From contig NC_083561.1 of assembly GCF_019925205.1 (NCBI RefSeq), positions 2,231,217 through 2,295,216 of the forward strand: a DNA stretch of 64,000 nt. Reading direction: 5' to 3'. This document shows, piece by piece, positions 38,755-48,415 of this stretch (position 1 is its first letter; every line of letters begins with the position of its first letter). The notes beneath the pieces are model-generated. The model saw nothing but the letters and a program-made list of their open reading frames with translations. It made no database searches and was not told the origin of the DNA. The DNA is from Metopolophium dirhodum (Eukaryota; Arthropoda; Insecta; Hemiptera; Aphididae). The position numbers and the translations under genes were made by a program.

Positions 38755-40197
38755 ATGTGTCTTATAATATTAGTACGTCTTGGAACGTTAACGAAGTGTG
38801 TTAACTGTAGTGTGATCATGGAACATATGTTGAGTGAAAAAAACAAAAAACTTTATGTAATTGATGATTTTAAATTTTATTTTCAAAAGTTATTGTGCAA
38901 TGATATTGAAAGGTGGGCTTGTTGTAAACGTTCGTGTACGTCTTACATAAAATTATCGTATATAAACAGTGAATATAAAGTTATATTCCGCAAGATAGAT
39001 CATAATCACAATAAAGATGACGAGCAAAAATTAAATAGACAACGGGTATGTAATAATTTAAAACGTAAGGCTGTAGATGATCCTTTTGAAAAACCAAGTA
39101 AAATACTGCATCGTGAGCTATTAAAGGGAGATATTAGTACATGGACGACAAATGACACTACACGAGTTCGAAAAAATTTACATTATGCCCGATCAAGCAT
39201 TTATCCTAAACTGCCAGAAACTTTGATTGATTTACATACAGCTTTAGATAATTTAAACATCAAAACTAATAGAGACGAAGATTTTTTATTTATTAATAAT
39301 CATGAAAAAAATATTATAGCTTTTACATCACACGCAAATTTAAAATATTTAAGTGAGTGCGAAATATTATTTGTTGACGGTACATTTAAAAGTTGCCCTA
39401 AGATGTTTTATCAGTTATTCACAATTCACGGAGTTAAAAATCACAACTATACGCCACTAATTTTTTTTTTATTAACGGGAAAAACAAAACAAATTTATGA
39501 AGATGCTTTGACTAATTTATTACTGAAGATGAACGATTTAAACATAAATTTATCGCCAAAAATAATTTACGCTGACTTTGAACTAGCTATTCATTCTGCA
39601 CTTCTAGTTGTTTTTCCAAATACAATAAGAAAAGGATGTCGTTTCCACCTAGGACAGAGCATATGGAGAAAAATTCAATCAGTAGGTTTATGTACAAATT
39701 TTAAAAAAAAAACAGAAATCGGATTATTTTTAAAATTATTTTTTGGACTGTCATTTTTAAATCCAAATGATGTAGACGACTGTTTTACGAACGAAATCAT
39801 GGCAATTCAACCCAACGATGATCGTATACATGCATTTTGTGACTACTTCTTAGAAACGTATGTGATGGCTGACAGTTTATTTCCACCAACTATTTGGGCT
39901 GAATTTTCTAATTCTACAATGCGTACAACTAATGTTTGTGAATCATTCCATTCCAAGCTGAATAGCATGTTTTACTCCCCAAGTCCTAATATTTTTCAAT
40001 TAGTTGATGTCTTAAAGCAAGTACAATGTGATATATATGTAAAATTGCGTAGTTCAAATTTAAGTAATAGACGCCGGGAAATATTAGAAAAAGAAAAAAG
40101 TATAAGTTTAGTGATGACGGAATTTCAAAATAATGAAATTAATAGACTTTTATATGTAGAAAAGTTGGCATACATGTCATTGCCGACAACAAAATAA
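38755..40197 (+). CDS. Mutator-like (MULE) transposase with FLYWCH-type zinc finger
   Basis: DDE-type transposase of a cut-and-paste Mutator-like element, acting in the nucleus on its own terminal repeats; 480 residues, one exon, no internal stops. Residues ~26-90 form a FLYWCH-like zinc finger: KLYVIDDFKF, then WACCKRSC (W54, C56/C57, C61) and the H83-x-H85 pair, a presumed DNA-binding module. The MULE catalytic core follows: FVDGTF with D208, IYADFE with D274, the characteristic C-x2-H of CRFHLGQSIWRK (C295, H298), and RTTNVCESFHSKLN with E396 as the likely third acidic residue. A basic, possibly helical C-terminus follows (NRRREILEKEK). The frame starts at 38755, but Met22 (38818) just before the zinc finger is an equally plausible start. 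The stop codon overlaps an AATAAA (40193-40198). Family identity is strong from these motifs. Activity and exact third catalytic residue are inference. Confidence 0.92.
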   Translation: MCLIILVRLGTLTKCVNCSVIMEHMLSEKNKKLYVIDDFKFYFQKLLCNDIERWACCKRSCTSYIKLSYINSEYKVIFRKIDHNHNKDDEQKLNRQRVCNNLKRKAVDDPFEKPSKILHRELLKGDISTWTTNDTTRVRKNLHYARSSIYPKLPETLIDLHTALDNLNIKTNRDEDFLFINNHEKNIIAFTSHANLKYLSECEILFVDGTFKSCPKMFYQLFTIHGVKNHNYTPLIFFLLTGKTKQIYEDALTNLLLKMNDLNINLSPKIIYADFELAIHSALLVVFPNTIRKGCRFHLGQSIWRKIQSVGLCTNFKKKTEIGLFLKLFFGLSFLNPNDVDDCFTNEIMAIQPNDDRIHAFCDYFLETYVMADSLFPPTIWAEFSNSTMRTTNVCESFHSKLNSMFYSPSPNIFQLVDVLKQVQCDIYVKLRSSNLSNRRREILEKEKSISLVMTEFQNNEINRLLYVEKLAYMSLPTTK

Positions 40198-40198
40198 A
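40193..40198 (+). terminator. Polyadenylation signal overlapping the stop codon
   Basis: AATAAA contains the TAA stop (40195-40197) of the transposase. A T-rich and GT-containing segment (TTTTTGTAAAGAGTTTTATT) follows within 10-30 bases, as expected downstream of a cleavage site. This would give a very short 3' UTR, ending before the right terminal repeat. Confidence 0.45.
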
Positions 40199-40328
40199 CA
40201 AAACTAAATTTTTGTAAAGAGTTTTATTTTATGATTCTTATTCACAGTGTCACCTTCTACAATATTTATATGTTTTATTGTAATGTAACAAAATCACGAT
40301 CCTCCAGTTGAAAAGTAAGTTATTTATT

Positions 40329-40478
40329 CGGACAGACCCCTCGAAGAGACGGCATGCAATTCGGACAGACCCCTCGAAGAGACGGCATGCAATTCGGACA
40401 GACCCCTCCAAGAGACGGCATGCAATTCGGACGACCCGATTTATATTTATTTTTTTGGCATGCAATTCGGATGCACCG
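40329..40478 (-). repeat. Right terminal inverted repeat with 33-bp tandem units
   Basis: Inverted copy of the left end. GGCATGC anchors at 40351, 40384 and 40417 are 33 bases apart, then come a 24-bp-longer A/T spacer and the cap ending at 40478. The three units are nearly identical (CTCGAAGAGAC twice, CTCCAAGAGAC once), clearly more uniform than the left-end units. Confidence 0.9.
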
Positions 40479-40487
40479 GGCTACTCC
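40479..40487. repeat. Right 9-bp target-site duplication of the MULE
   Basis: GGCTACTCC, a perfect match to 38196-38204. Confidence 0.85.
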
Positions 40488-41328
40488 ACAGGCTGCGCGT
40501 TGGGTTGGGTCTTCTTAATGTCACATTTAGATATAACAATAAAATTATGTACGCATGTTAAAATAACTCAATCTTAAATAAAAATTCGAAGCTTTTATTT
40601 TACGATAAATTATTATTGTTGTATGGATAATACAATAAATAAATTTCGTTCGTATAATATAATACAATACCTAACGCCGTTTAGTTTATACATTTTCACC
40701 AGTGTTAGTATCTGACGTGAACGGGGTTGTATAAAGGTTCTACATTATTATATTATATCATATTATTACTGTTTAATTAAATACGATTATTTTGAAACAA
40801 AAATGTTGCAGGTCGACAAAGTTCTTAGTAACTATTATTGTTGAATTGGGACATAGGGATACAAAGTGGGAAACACGTGCTGTCCGTGACAAAATGGTGC
40901 TACGTTAAAGCTACAGTGGGCGAAGTTTTAAACGCGGCGGCCAAGTTAAGACTGTTATTGAACGCCCGTAAAGGTTGAATTTTACAAAATGTGAAATTAG
41001 TGCCGAAAGTATAAAATGTGGTTTTGATAATAATATGAACTTACGAAATGTCTTGAATGATATACCCACTATGTAAACGAAATACGAGTATCAAATAAAA
41101 ATTAATTGTGTGTAAATACATTTTATGTATTGAACGCAATAAAATATTACAATAGCCAGTAATACAAATATTTTTGGGTGAATGGATGTTTGAAATTAGA
41201 TTGTTAATACCAATATGGATATCAGATGGAGTAGGTACCCACCTCGGTACTCGTAGGTACTTTGACACAAACCATACATGTATTATTACTATTATAAATT
41301 TGAAAATAACATCATAAATCACGACTTA
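40488..41328. other. Non-coding stretch, no gene seen
   Basis: Mixed composition, with a GC-richer part around 40850-40970. There is no recognisable coding content. Confidence 0.5.
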
Positions 41329-41973
41329 CGAAAAAAAAATTCTGAGCAGAAGTCGGTTTATATTTTATAGGACGCTTTAAAAATGTTTAAGTACCTACCC
41401 TAAACACAAATTATTACGCTTTAGATTCTCCAGATATTTTTGATATATATGACATAAGGTATATAATATTATTAATCTTTAATCATTTTTAAGGTCCAAC
41501 GAAACGCTTTTTATCCAAACATTTTACCGTAGCTAAATGTTTAAAGGCTCATAAAAAACAATTTTGAATAACGACTTGAAGAATGTATGGGGTTTACAAT
41601 GATATGTTTTTTTTTAGTGATGTATGTGACCACAATTTAGGGTATAGAAAGAGCACTGAATAAGTTTCATGCCGATACTTTTTAGAGACCGGGAATTTCA
41701 TCTAGTTGGTACTTTAAAGAGGTCATTTTTCAATATATCGAGTAGTTTCACTGAGCGTAAGGAAAAACTATCAATAAATTGCGCGAAAAAAAAAATAGTG
41801 TAATTTACGTCACACCCTATTTTAACAAAATCGATTTTTGTTATTTTATACAGCTCAGAAAATAACAATCATCCAGACTTAACATTAACCTCAACTGTTT
41901 GTTTAAGTATTCTGTAATACAGGCGGTATTATAATTTTCAACAAACATGTTCCGCTCAGAATCGTTTTCTGGC
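41329..41973. mobile_element. Interspersed element with short inverted ends (ACGATTCTGAGCGGA type)
   Basis: The left end reads CGAAAAAAAAATTCTGAGCAGA. The right end, reversed, reads GCCAGAAAACGATTCTGAGCGG. These make an imperfect ~20-bp inverted repeat around ~645 bp. The same end module occurs in this window at 7496 (+) and, reversed, at 5451 and 29241. No coding capacity; the 67-codon frame at 41841-42044 is part of the repeat. Probably a non-autonomous DNA element abundant in the host; superfamily unknown. Confidence 0.55.
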
Positions 41974-43900
41974 TTCATTTCAACGTAATGTGTTTTAAGG
42001 TGAAATGTATATGCATATAGGTACACTACTTTCTTGAACAGCATTTTAAACCGTTTTAGACTGAAATCATATTGTTTTTTGAATATTTATAAATAAACAT
42101 ATTATATTTATTGTCTTGAGAATATTTTTCATATTTACATAGACCGCATGTATTGTTTTTTAACTAACATTACAAATTTGTAATTTGGATAATATTATGC
42201 TGTTTTAAGTATAATATTATCTAAAATGTGTAAACAATGTTGAATCACTGTGATTTTTATAGACTCTTAATTTCATTAATATGCTACAATTTTAAAAATC
42301 TATTTTTAATACAATTGTTGGTTAATGTTAAGACTTAAAATTTTAATAAACTGTTATGTACTAGCTTTATAATATCATTAGTATTTATGTTCAAAAAACG
42401 TTTCAAAGCTTTTACGTTAGTTCTTTTTTTGGCAACTTTAAATTTAAGAAAAATACTATTTTGGTCCGATGATTTATTTAAAATGTATAATAATACTACT
42501 ACACTATTATTCTGTATTAAGGTGAGCTTAGTGAGATGAATGCACAACACTTGATCTGGTGATCTTTAATTTATATCTTAGCTTAACTTGTTTTAACGTT
42601 AAGACACAAAAATGTAATAATATGATCTATAGCAATTAGTAATTGTGTATTTTAATTTTTAGTTCTTCAAATTTATACATTGTAATTTTCATAAAACAAA
42701 AAAGACTGTAAATATTTGCAAGTTATCAATGTATTCAATGTTATATAGATCTCATTAGTAGGTAAACTGTAAATATGTCGAGGTATATCTATCGTAGTTA
42801 TTCTTGGTTATAAGTATGAAAACAAATATGAGAGTTGAGGATTAATAAAGTTGAATCTAAAAAATTGATTTTTTTTAATATTTTGCAATTTTCTTTGAAA
42901 CAACTAGAAATTCCAAAAATTATATCTCTAAAGCATCTTGTGTTGAATTTATTCTATAGAGAAGGGATGTATAAAACTTTTGAAACATTCTTTGCTGCTA
43001 CTCGTAAAAGTAGTACAGACATCAAAATATACTAATAAAAAATAAATAAATATTGTTACAGTAAAGAAAAATAAAATTAATATATTATTAAAATAAATGA
43101 AATGTTTTGAAAAGAAAAAATTCTTAAAAATGCCATCTTGTATTATTTGGTCAACTATTTCTGGAATATTAAACAAGCTAGGTACCTCGTCAAAAAAAAA
43201 ACATCAACATATTTTACTGCTGTATGAAATTCCACTATCATAAATAAGATTCAAAGCATTTTCTTTTTATCTTATTTATTTAAATTTAAATACAATTTTT
43301 GAAATTTAATAATTTAAGAGACTCAATAAACCAAACATTTTTTTTTCTTTTTATATCAAATTCAACATAATATCTGCTTTTATTTAATTTCAATAGTAGA
43401 AAGTATGTTGTATCCTCATATATTTATTTTTGTGGGTACATAATTTTACCAAATACGATTAAAGGCAATACATGACTATACAGACATCAGTGATATTTAT
43501 TGTTCTATTAGTAAATTACTATTTTTACACGTTTTTGATGTATTCAATAAAATGAAATATGATTTATTACCAGTGAAAGGCTTACGACGTTTATGGGGTC
43601 ATTAATTATGAACATGTTATAATATTTAGGGAAAATCTAGAATCATTAATGAAAGTACGGCGGAGGAACCGAAACTTTTTTTAAAGTCTTTAAAAAAATC
43701 ATATTGCGTTTTGGCCACAACAAACCCGATTTTGTAATAATTGTGATAATCAAATAGTTGATCGGTGTAGACGGTTTCCACAAAGTGTAAAATAATTAAA
43801 TGTATATTAACGAATAATAATAATAATGATAATACGATATTCACCACAATATCGTACACATGAATATATTATTAATAATAATTATTTGGTCGAATAATGT
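41974..43900. other. AT-rich non-coding stretch, no gene seen
   Basis: Dense stops, A/T homopolymers, and no domain in any short open frame. Confidence 0.6.
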
Positions 43901-44188
43901 TTATACTCAAAATATTATAATTACGATATGATAATATATACCTCGGAAACAACCACGTGGCGGTTTTGTAATTTTCGGTTTTTCGTCTGAAAATGCATTA
44001 AAAATGATGACGTTGCGGTAGCCTGAGGTCGTTGCAGGAGACAGTCGTGAAACCCGTGTTACGAACGGGTACAATCAACAAATACGTAGCATAATGCGCG
44101 CCGTTCTGTAGTCGTTATTATAATATTATTATTGTTGTTACCGGGCAGCGCATATTATACACATGTTATGCATACACGTACATACATA

Positions 44189-44189
<1 letters not shown>

Positions 44190-44214
<25 letters not shown>
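44190..44214. repeat. (ATT)n microsatellite
   Basis: About eight TTA/ATT units. Confidence 0.95.
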
Positions 44215-44220
<6 letters not shown>

Positions 44221-45303
44221 GTTTATGCGCTGTGATGGACGACAAGCACACGTCGGTTAAACGGTTATGGTCATGACCATAACAATAATACGTGCACAAA
44301 CACGCACGTTATGATGGCGGGGCGGGGGGACGCGGTGGGCGAATAGATGAGTCGGCAGGTAGAAAATAGCGGTGTGTAAGGTGTATATAATATTATGAGT
44401 TAGCAGAAACTGCACGTTGTAAAAAGGTGAAAAGTTTTTTTTATTTCATTCCTTTTTTTTTTTTTTTTATTAGCGACCGTTTACGGTACATGACGTTTTA
44501 ATAAAACGCCAAGGGGTTGTTGTGGGACACAAACAGTGAGTGGTGCTGGTGGTGGTGTTTGATGGGTGGGATACGGGTGGAAAAGAGACGGAGCGACCAG
44601 TAGAGCGACGGTGGCGGTGTGCCTGCAGTGATGGTGGAAGAGAAACGCGATCCTTCGGACCCTGGCGAGGCGGAAAAAGATAGGAAGAGAGAGATAGATG
44701 GAGAGAGACAGAGTGAGACAGACAGAAGGACAGAGGGAGACAGAGACGGACAACGGTTCTGTATGTAGAGCTAAAGGAGGGATACGGACAGAAATAGAGA
44801 AAGAGAGAAAGATAAGGACGAAAGACTGATAGAGACATGAAAAGGGGTGTGTGTGTGTGTGTGCGAAAGAGAGAGAGAGAGAGGTCCCGTCGCAGATTTA
44901 GTGGCTTGGGGGTGTATATGCGTGTGTGTGCAAATGATCGATCCTCTTTTCCCGCCACTGCCTGCTGCCGCCGCCGTCCTCAACAAGCTCAGCTGGAGCA
45001 GCCAGCCAGGTTGCAGCAAACTCTCTCGCTAGTCCGCCGCCGCCACCGCCGCCACTATCGCCGGCACCGTCATTGCCGCCGTTCATTTTTACAGAGTGCA
45101 CAACGACGACGACGGCGGTGGCGAGAGAGGGATGTGGTCGTCACCACCGCCGCCGCCGCCGCCACAGCCACCGCCGCCGCGTCCCTCTTCGCGACATGCA
45201 CGCCCTCGCCCTGCCGCCGACACACTTTACTGCCAAATTTCCGTCCCGGGAGTTTTATCCCGCCCCTCCACTCAACGTCTCGCTCACTCTCCTCGCCGCG
45301 CCG

Positions 45304-45353
45304 CGTGTGCGTGTGCGTGTGCGTGTGCGGTGCGTGTGCGTGTGCGTGTGCGT
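45304..45353. repeat. (GTGTGC)n hexanucleotide repeat
   Basis: About eight GTGTGC units with one interruption (GCGGTGC near 45328). Alternating purine-pyrimidine sequence of this kind can adopt Z-DNA. Confidence 0.9.
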
Positions 45354-45749
45354 GAGCCCGCGTGTTTGTCCTGCTCTCATTCTCTTTCTGGATTTATACT
45401 ATATACACACCGTCGTGTTTTTTGTTTTTTTGTTATTCATAAAATGTTGCAAAACGGTGTAGCGCCATCGATTTATTTACCCATAACGCGCCCGCCGCGG
45501 GCATTCCCCCCTTGCCCACGCCCCATCGGCACCACTGCTAACGGGACGAAAAGTGGAATGCGCGTGCGACAGAATGGAAAAAAAAAACCTTTTTTTTTTT
45601 TATCTCTTTATTGTTACATTTGTCTTGTGCCCCGCCGTTGCCCGCCGCCGTCTCGTCTTGTCCTGCCTGCTCCACCGCCGCCGCCACCACGTCTCCGGCC
45701 ACGCCGAACGGGACGCTAAATATTTCGCCTGTAACGAGACCCAACTCCG

Positions 45750-46215
45750 TTCATGGGTGGTGAGAAAGTTGTCGGTTTCCCCCCGCGATCGCCCGCTCTG
45801 GTTCGGGTAAACCGCGTTATATGAGGGGGTGGCCGGGATAGGCTTAGAATTTCGTCTCAATTGCTCGAACACGGCAACCGTCGAAACGGGTTTCCATCTG
45901 CAGACGCACCGCGGGTACCCGCCGCTGACGATTTCGCCCGTCAGACCTTTAATAATCCCCCCGCACCGCGGACCTATCAATCCATTCACGGGCGGCGAGA
46001 AAACTGTTGGTTTTCGGTTGAAAAAAAACCGTCGCGAATCGGGTAAATCGTGTCGTAATGATATCGCGGGGTGGCCGGGATAGGCTTGGAATTCCGTCTC
46101 GATCACTCGGATAAAGCAGCCGACAAAAACGCATATCCGCGTCTCGCTCTGCGACGGTATTTTATAACCATACCGCTCTGACGATTTCCCGCGTCCTCGA
46201 ATTTTCGCCATTATC
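45750..46215 (+). repeat. Two diverged ~235-bp tandem copies
   Basis: Copy 1 starts at 45750 (TTCATGGGTGGTGAGAAAGT) and copy 2 at 45985 (TTCACGGGCGGCGAGAAAAC). Both continue through a CGGGTAAA(C/T)CG segment, GGGGTGGCCGGGATAGGCTT, GAATT(T/C)CGTCTC and later GACGATTTC(G/C)C. The copies are GC-rich and clearly diverged, so the duplication is not recent. Confidence 0.8.
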
Positions 46216-46329
46216 GTCGTTATCGCGAGCACGGCGAACGTACACGGTCTGTCTCTCGGTAACTTTTCCGAAACTGGTCGTTATATTCCGTACGACGAAT
46301 GACACACGATGCGTGTTTTTATTACACTT

Positions 46330-46384
46330 CCCCCCCCCCCGCCCCCGCCCCCGCCCCCGCCCCCGCCCCCGCCCCCGCCCCCCC
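46330..46384. repeat. (CCCCCG)n tract
   Basis: About 12 C residues followed by roughly seven CCCCCG units, then more C. The complementary strand has repeated G5 runs, suited to G-quadruplexes; the C strand is suited to an i-motif. Open frames through it yield only Ala-Pro or polyproline. Confidence 0.95.
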
Positions 46385-46790
46385 TCTGGAGCAATACGAG
46401 CGGCACGAAATCGGCGCGTGCTCTACGGGAAGATTTATATGTACGCACACCGTCCAATTTGTCGAGCGCGCGTGCTCTCGAAATAATTTCGTGAATTATT
46501 ATTATCCTCCGGGGGAAGTCGACGGCGGCGCGACGTGGGGTGGTCGCCTTACGTCTGCGGTCTTTAAAAATTAATTAATGTTTTAAACGTTCGATGATAT
46601 ATTATTGTCGTCGTCGTCGTCATCTCGCTCGCGCCGGTGTACAACGACGACGACGACGACACACGATACTTATTATTGTTATACACGCGCACATAATATT
46701 GTCATTATGCATTGTTATGACAGCGTGTTGCAGCAGCGGCGGTACACAGTGGCGACGGAGAGCTTACAAAGAAACCGTTTAAAGGCCGCC

Positions 46791-47423
46791 GAGTTATGAT
46801 ATTATTATTATGTCTGCGGTAGGTGTGTACGCACATTGTGTGCGCGCATAACATAATGGTGTACAATATAATATTATTATTTTTATTATTATTGTTATAC
46901 GGCCAGACGAAAATTCGAGGGGCCCATCGTGTTTTCCAGTAGGTATATATAAGTGCGGCGAACGGTATGCGAAAGAATGTCATCGCTGCCCGCCGCCGAC
47001 CCGGCCGCGGTCCGACAGACTTTATTTGAGAAATACCGCGTCGGCCAACGGTATGTCGAAAATGTCTGTACATATTATACCGCTGCACAGGTATAGAGAC
47101 GTTATATCCGGTTTGATCGAAATGGACGTCGTAAATATCATATTATTTACTCGGCGAGCTAATTCGGTACGATTTTTTTCTTTTTGTTGGTCCGACGGGG
47201 CGAGAACGAAATAATAATATTTTCCACGCCTATAATATTGTACAGCGTGCTGCTCTTGGTGATGGGCGCCCACAATACTGTTGCGCGAGCGTCATTTGCG
47301 GCGTTGTGCGACGGAGATTTATGCACCAGCGACTGTTAACTCACCTTTTACGACTCACTCGTGTACGCGACGCAAAACGTAACACTGCAGGTATACATTT
47401 ACTATTATTACGTGTCGTAAAAT
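46791..47423. other. Non-coding stretch before the tandem array
   Basis: Moderate GC with (ATT)-rich patches near 46870-46895. Overlapping short open frames have no recognisable content. Confidence 0.5.
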
Positions 47424-48415
47424 ACGATTGGGCGTACAACGGTATAGAGCGGTGTTCTTGTCCACCGACCGAGCTCTGTTTCGGATAGAGAAAAATAAAT
47501 AAAACGTTATTACCGCAGCCAAGAGTAGCTATCTGGTTGGACGCCAATATCACACGTATTGAAATTATGCGTTTGATGTCTGTTCGAATACACTATAATA
47601 TTATCTTCTATAATCGTAGAAAACGGGCAATGGCAATTTTGTTTTAGTCACGAGTCGACGTCTACAAAAATACGTGACGATGCATTAATAATATTGATAA
47701 TTACACCCGAGGTGGTACCTATACCTGCTACCCATTCGAAATACATATTTTATTATTATTGAGTGTCATTAAACCACGATTGGGCGTACAACAGTATAGA
47801 ACAGTGTTCTTATCCACCGACCGAACTCTGTTTCGGATAGAGAAAAATAAATAAAACGTTATTACCGCAGCCGCACCAAGCACACCGCAGCCAAGAGTAG
47901 CTATCTGGTTGGACACCAATATCACACGTATTGAAATGATGCGTTTGATGTCTGTTCGAATACACTATAATATTATCTTCTATAATCGTAGAAAACGGGC
48001 AATGGCAATTTTGTTTTAGTCACGAGTCGACGTCTAAAAAAATACGTGACGATGAATTAATAATATTGATAATTACACCCGAGGTGGTACCTATATCTGC
48101 TACCCATTCGAAATACATTTATTATTATTGAGTGTCATTAAACCACGATTGGGCGTACAACGGTATAGAGCGGTGTTCTTATCCACCGACCGAACTCTGT
48201 TTCGGATAGAGAAAAATAAATAAAACGTTATTACCGCAACCTTACGAAACACATTGCGAAGACTTTGTAGGTATAGTGTCTAATATTATGACGAGTATGA
48301 TGTTTGTTCGAATACACGGTTATATTATCGTAGAAAACAGGCAATGGCAATAATATAATATAGTCGATGATACCGCCTACAATAATTACACCCGAGGTAC
48401 CTGCTAGCTATTTGT
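47424..48415 (+). repeat. Tandem array of ~350-370-bp units (three copies, last one decayed)
   Basis: Units begin with ACGATTGGGCGTACAAC at 47424, 47776 and 48145, giving periods of 352 and 369 bp. Copies 1 and 2 are nearly identical over full length. Copy 2 carries a ~20-bp extra segment (CCGCACCAAGCACACCGCAG) after ATTACCGCAG. Copy 3 matches well for its first ~90 bases and is then diverged, although GTAGAAAAC(G/A)GGCAATGGCAA and AATTACACCCGAGGT are still recognisable. No coding frame is conserved through all units. Confidence 0.9.

Larger units (their letters stand above)
38205..40478 (+). mobile_element. Compact autonomous MULE with Foldback-type tandem-repeat termini
   Basis: A complete 2,274-bp DNA transposon. 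It is bounded by identical 9-bp direct repeats and by ~150-bp terminal inverted repeats (38205-38354 and 40329-40478), and it contains a single uninterrupted transposase gene on the + strand. Each terminus has a cap (TGCATCCGAATTGCATGCC) at the outer edge, an A-rich spacer of 7-20 bases, then three direct copies of a 33-bp unit and part of a fourth. The internal units repeat the cap's CCGAATTGCATGCC, so the terminus is an iterated binding-site-like array. In Drosophila, FB elements have tandem-repeat inverted termini and 9-bp duplications, and the associated NOF gene is Mutator-like; this element has the same logic at much smaller size. An intact frame and perfect duplication suggest recent insertion. 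Confidence 0.9.
43901..46790. other. Largest GC/CpG-rich island, low-complexity, candidate regulatory region
   Basis: GC rises sharply, with long CCG/CCA-type, GAGA-type (44680-44885) and GTGTGC repeats. Many open frames of 60-210 codons overlap on both strands and read as low-complexity His/Ser/Pro/Arg strings, so none is accepted. It also contains an (ATT)n run at 44190-44214, an internal ~235-bp duplication, and a (CCCCCG)n tract. The GAGA-rich run would suit GAGA-factor-type binding. A promoter or regulatory role is inference. Confidence 0.45.

Noticed and set aside
38169..40577. Repetitive peptides (DGMQFGQTPPR-like and RTDPSKRRHAI-like) encoded across the MULE ends
   Set aside because: These frames are shadows of the 33-bp terminal repeats: 33 is a multiple of three, so any frame stays open through the array.
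44470..46574. Long open frames (up to 210 codons) in the 44-46.6-kb island
   Set aside because: They are low-complexity products of GAGA, CCG, GTGTGC and CCCCCG repeats, overlap each other on both strands, and show no domain or convincing start.
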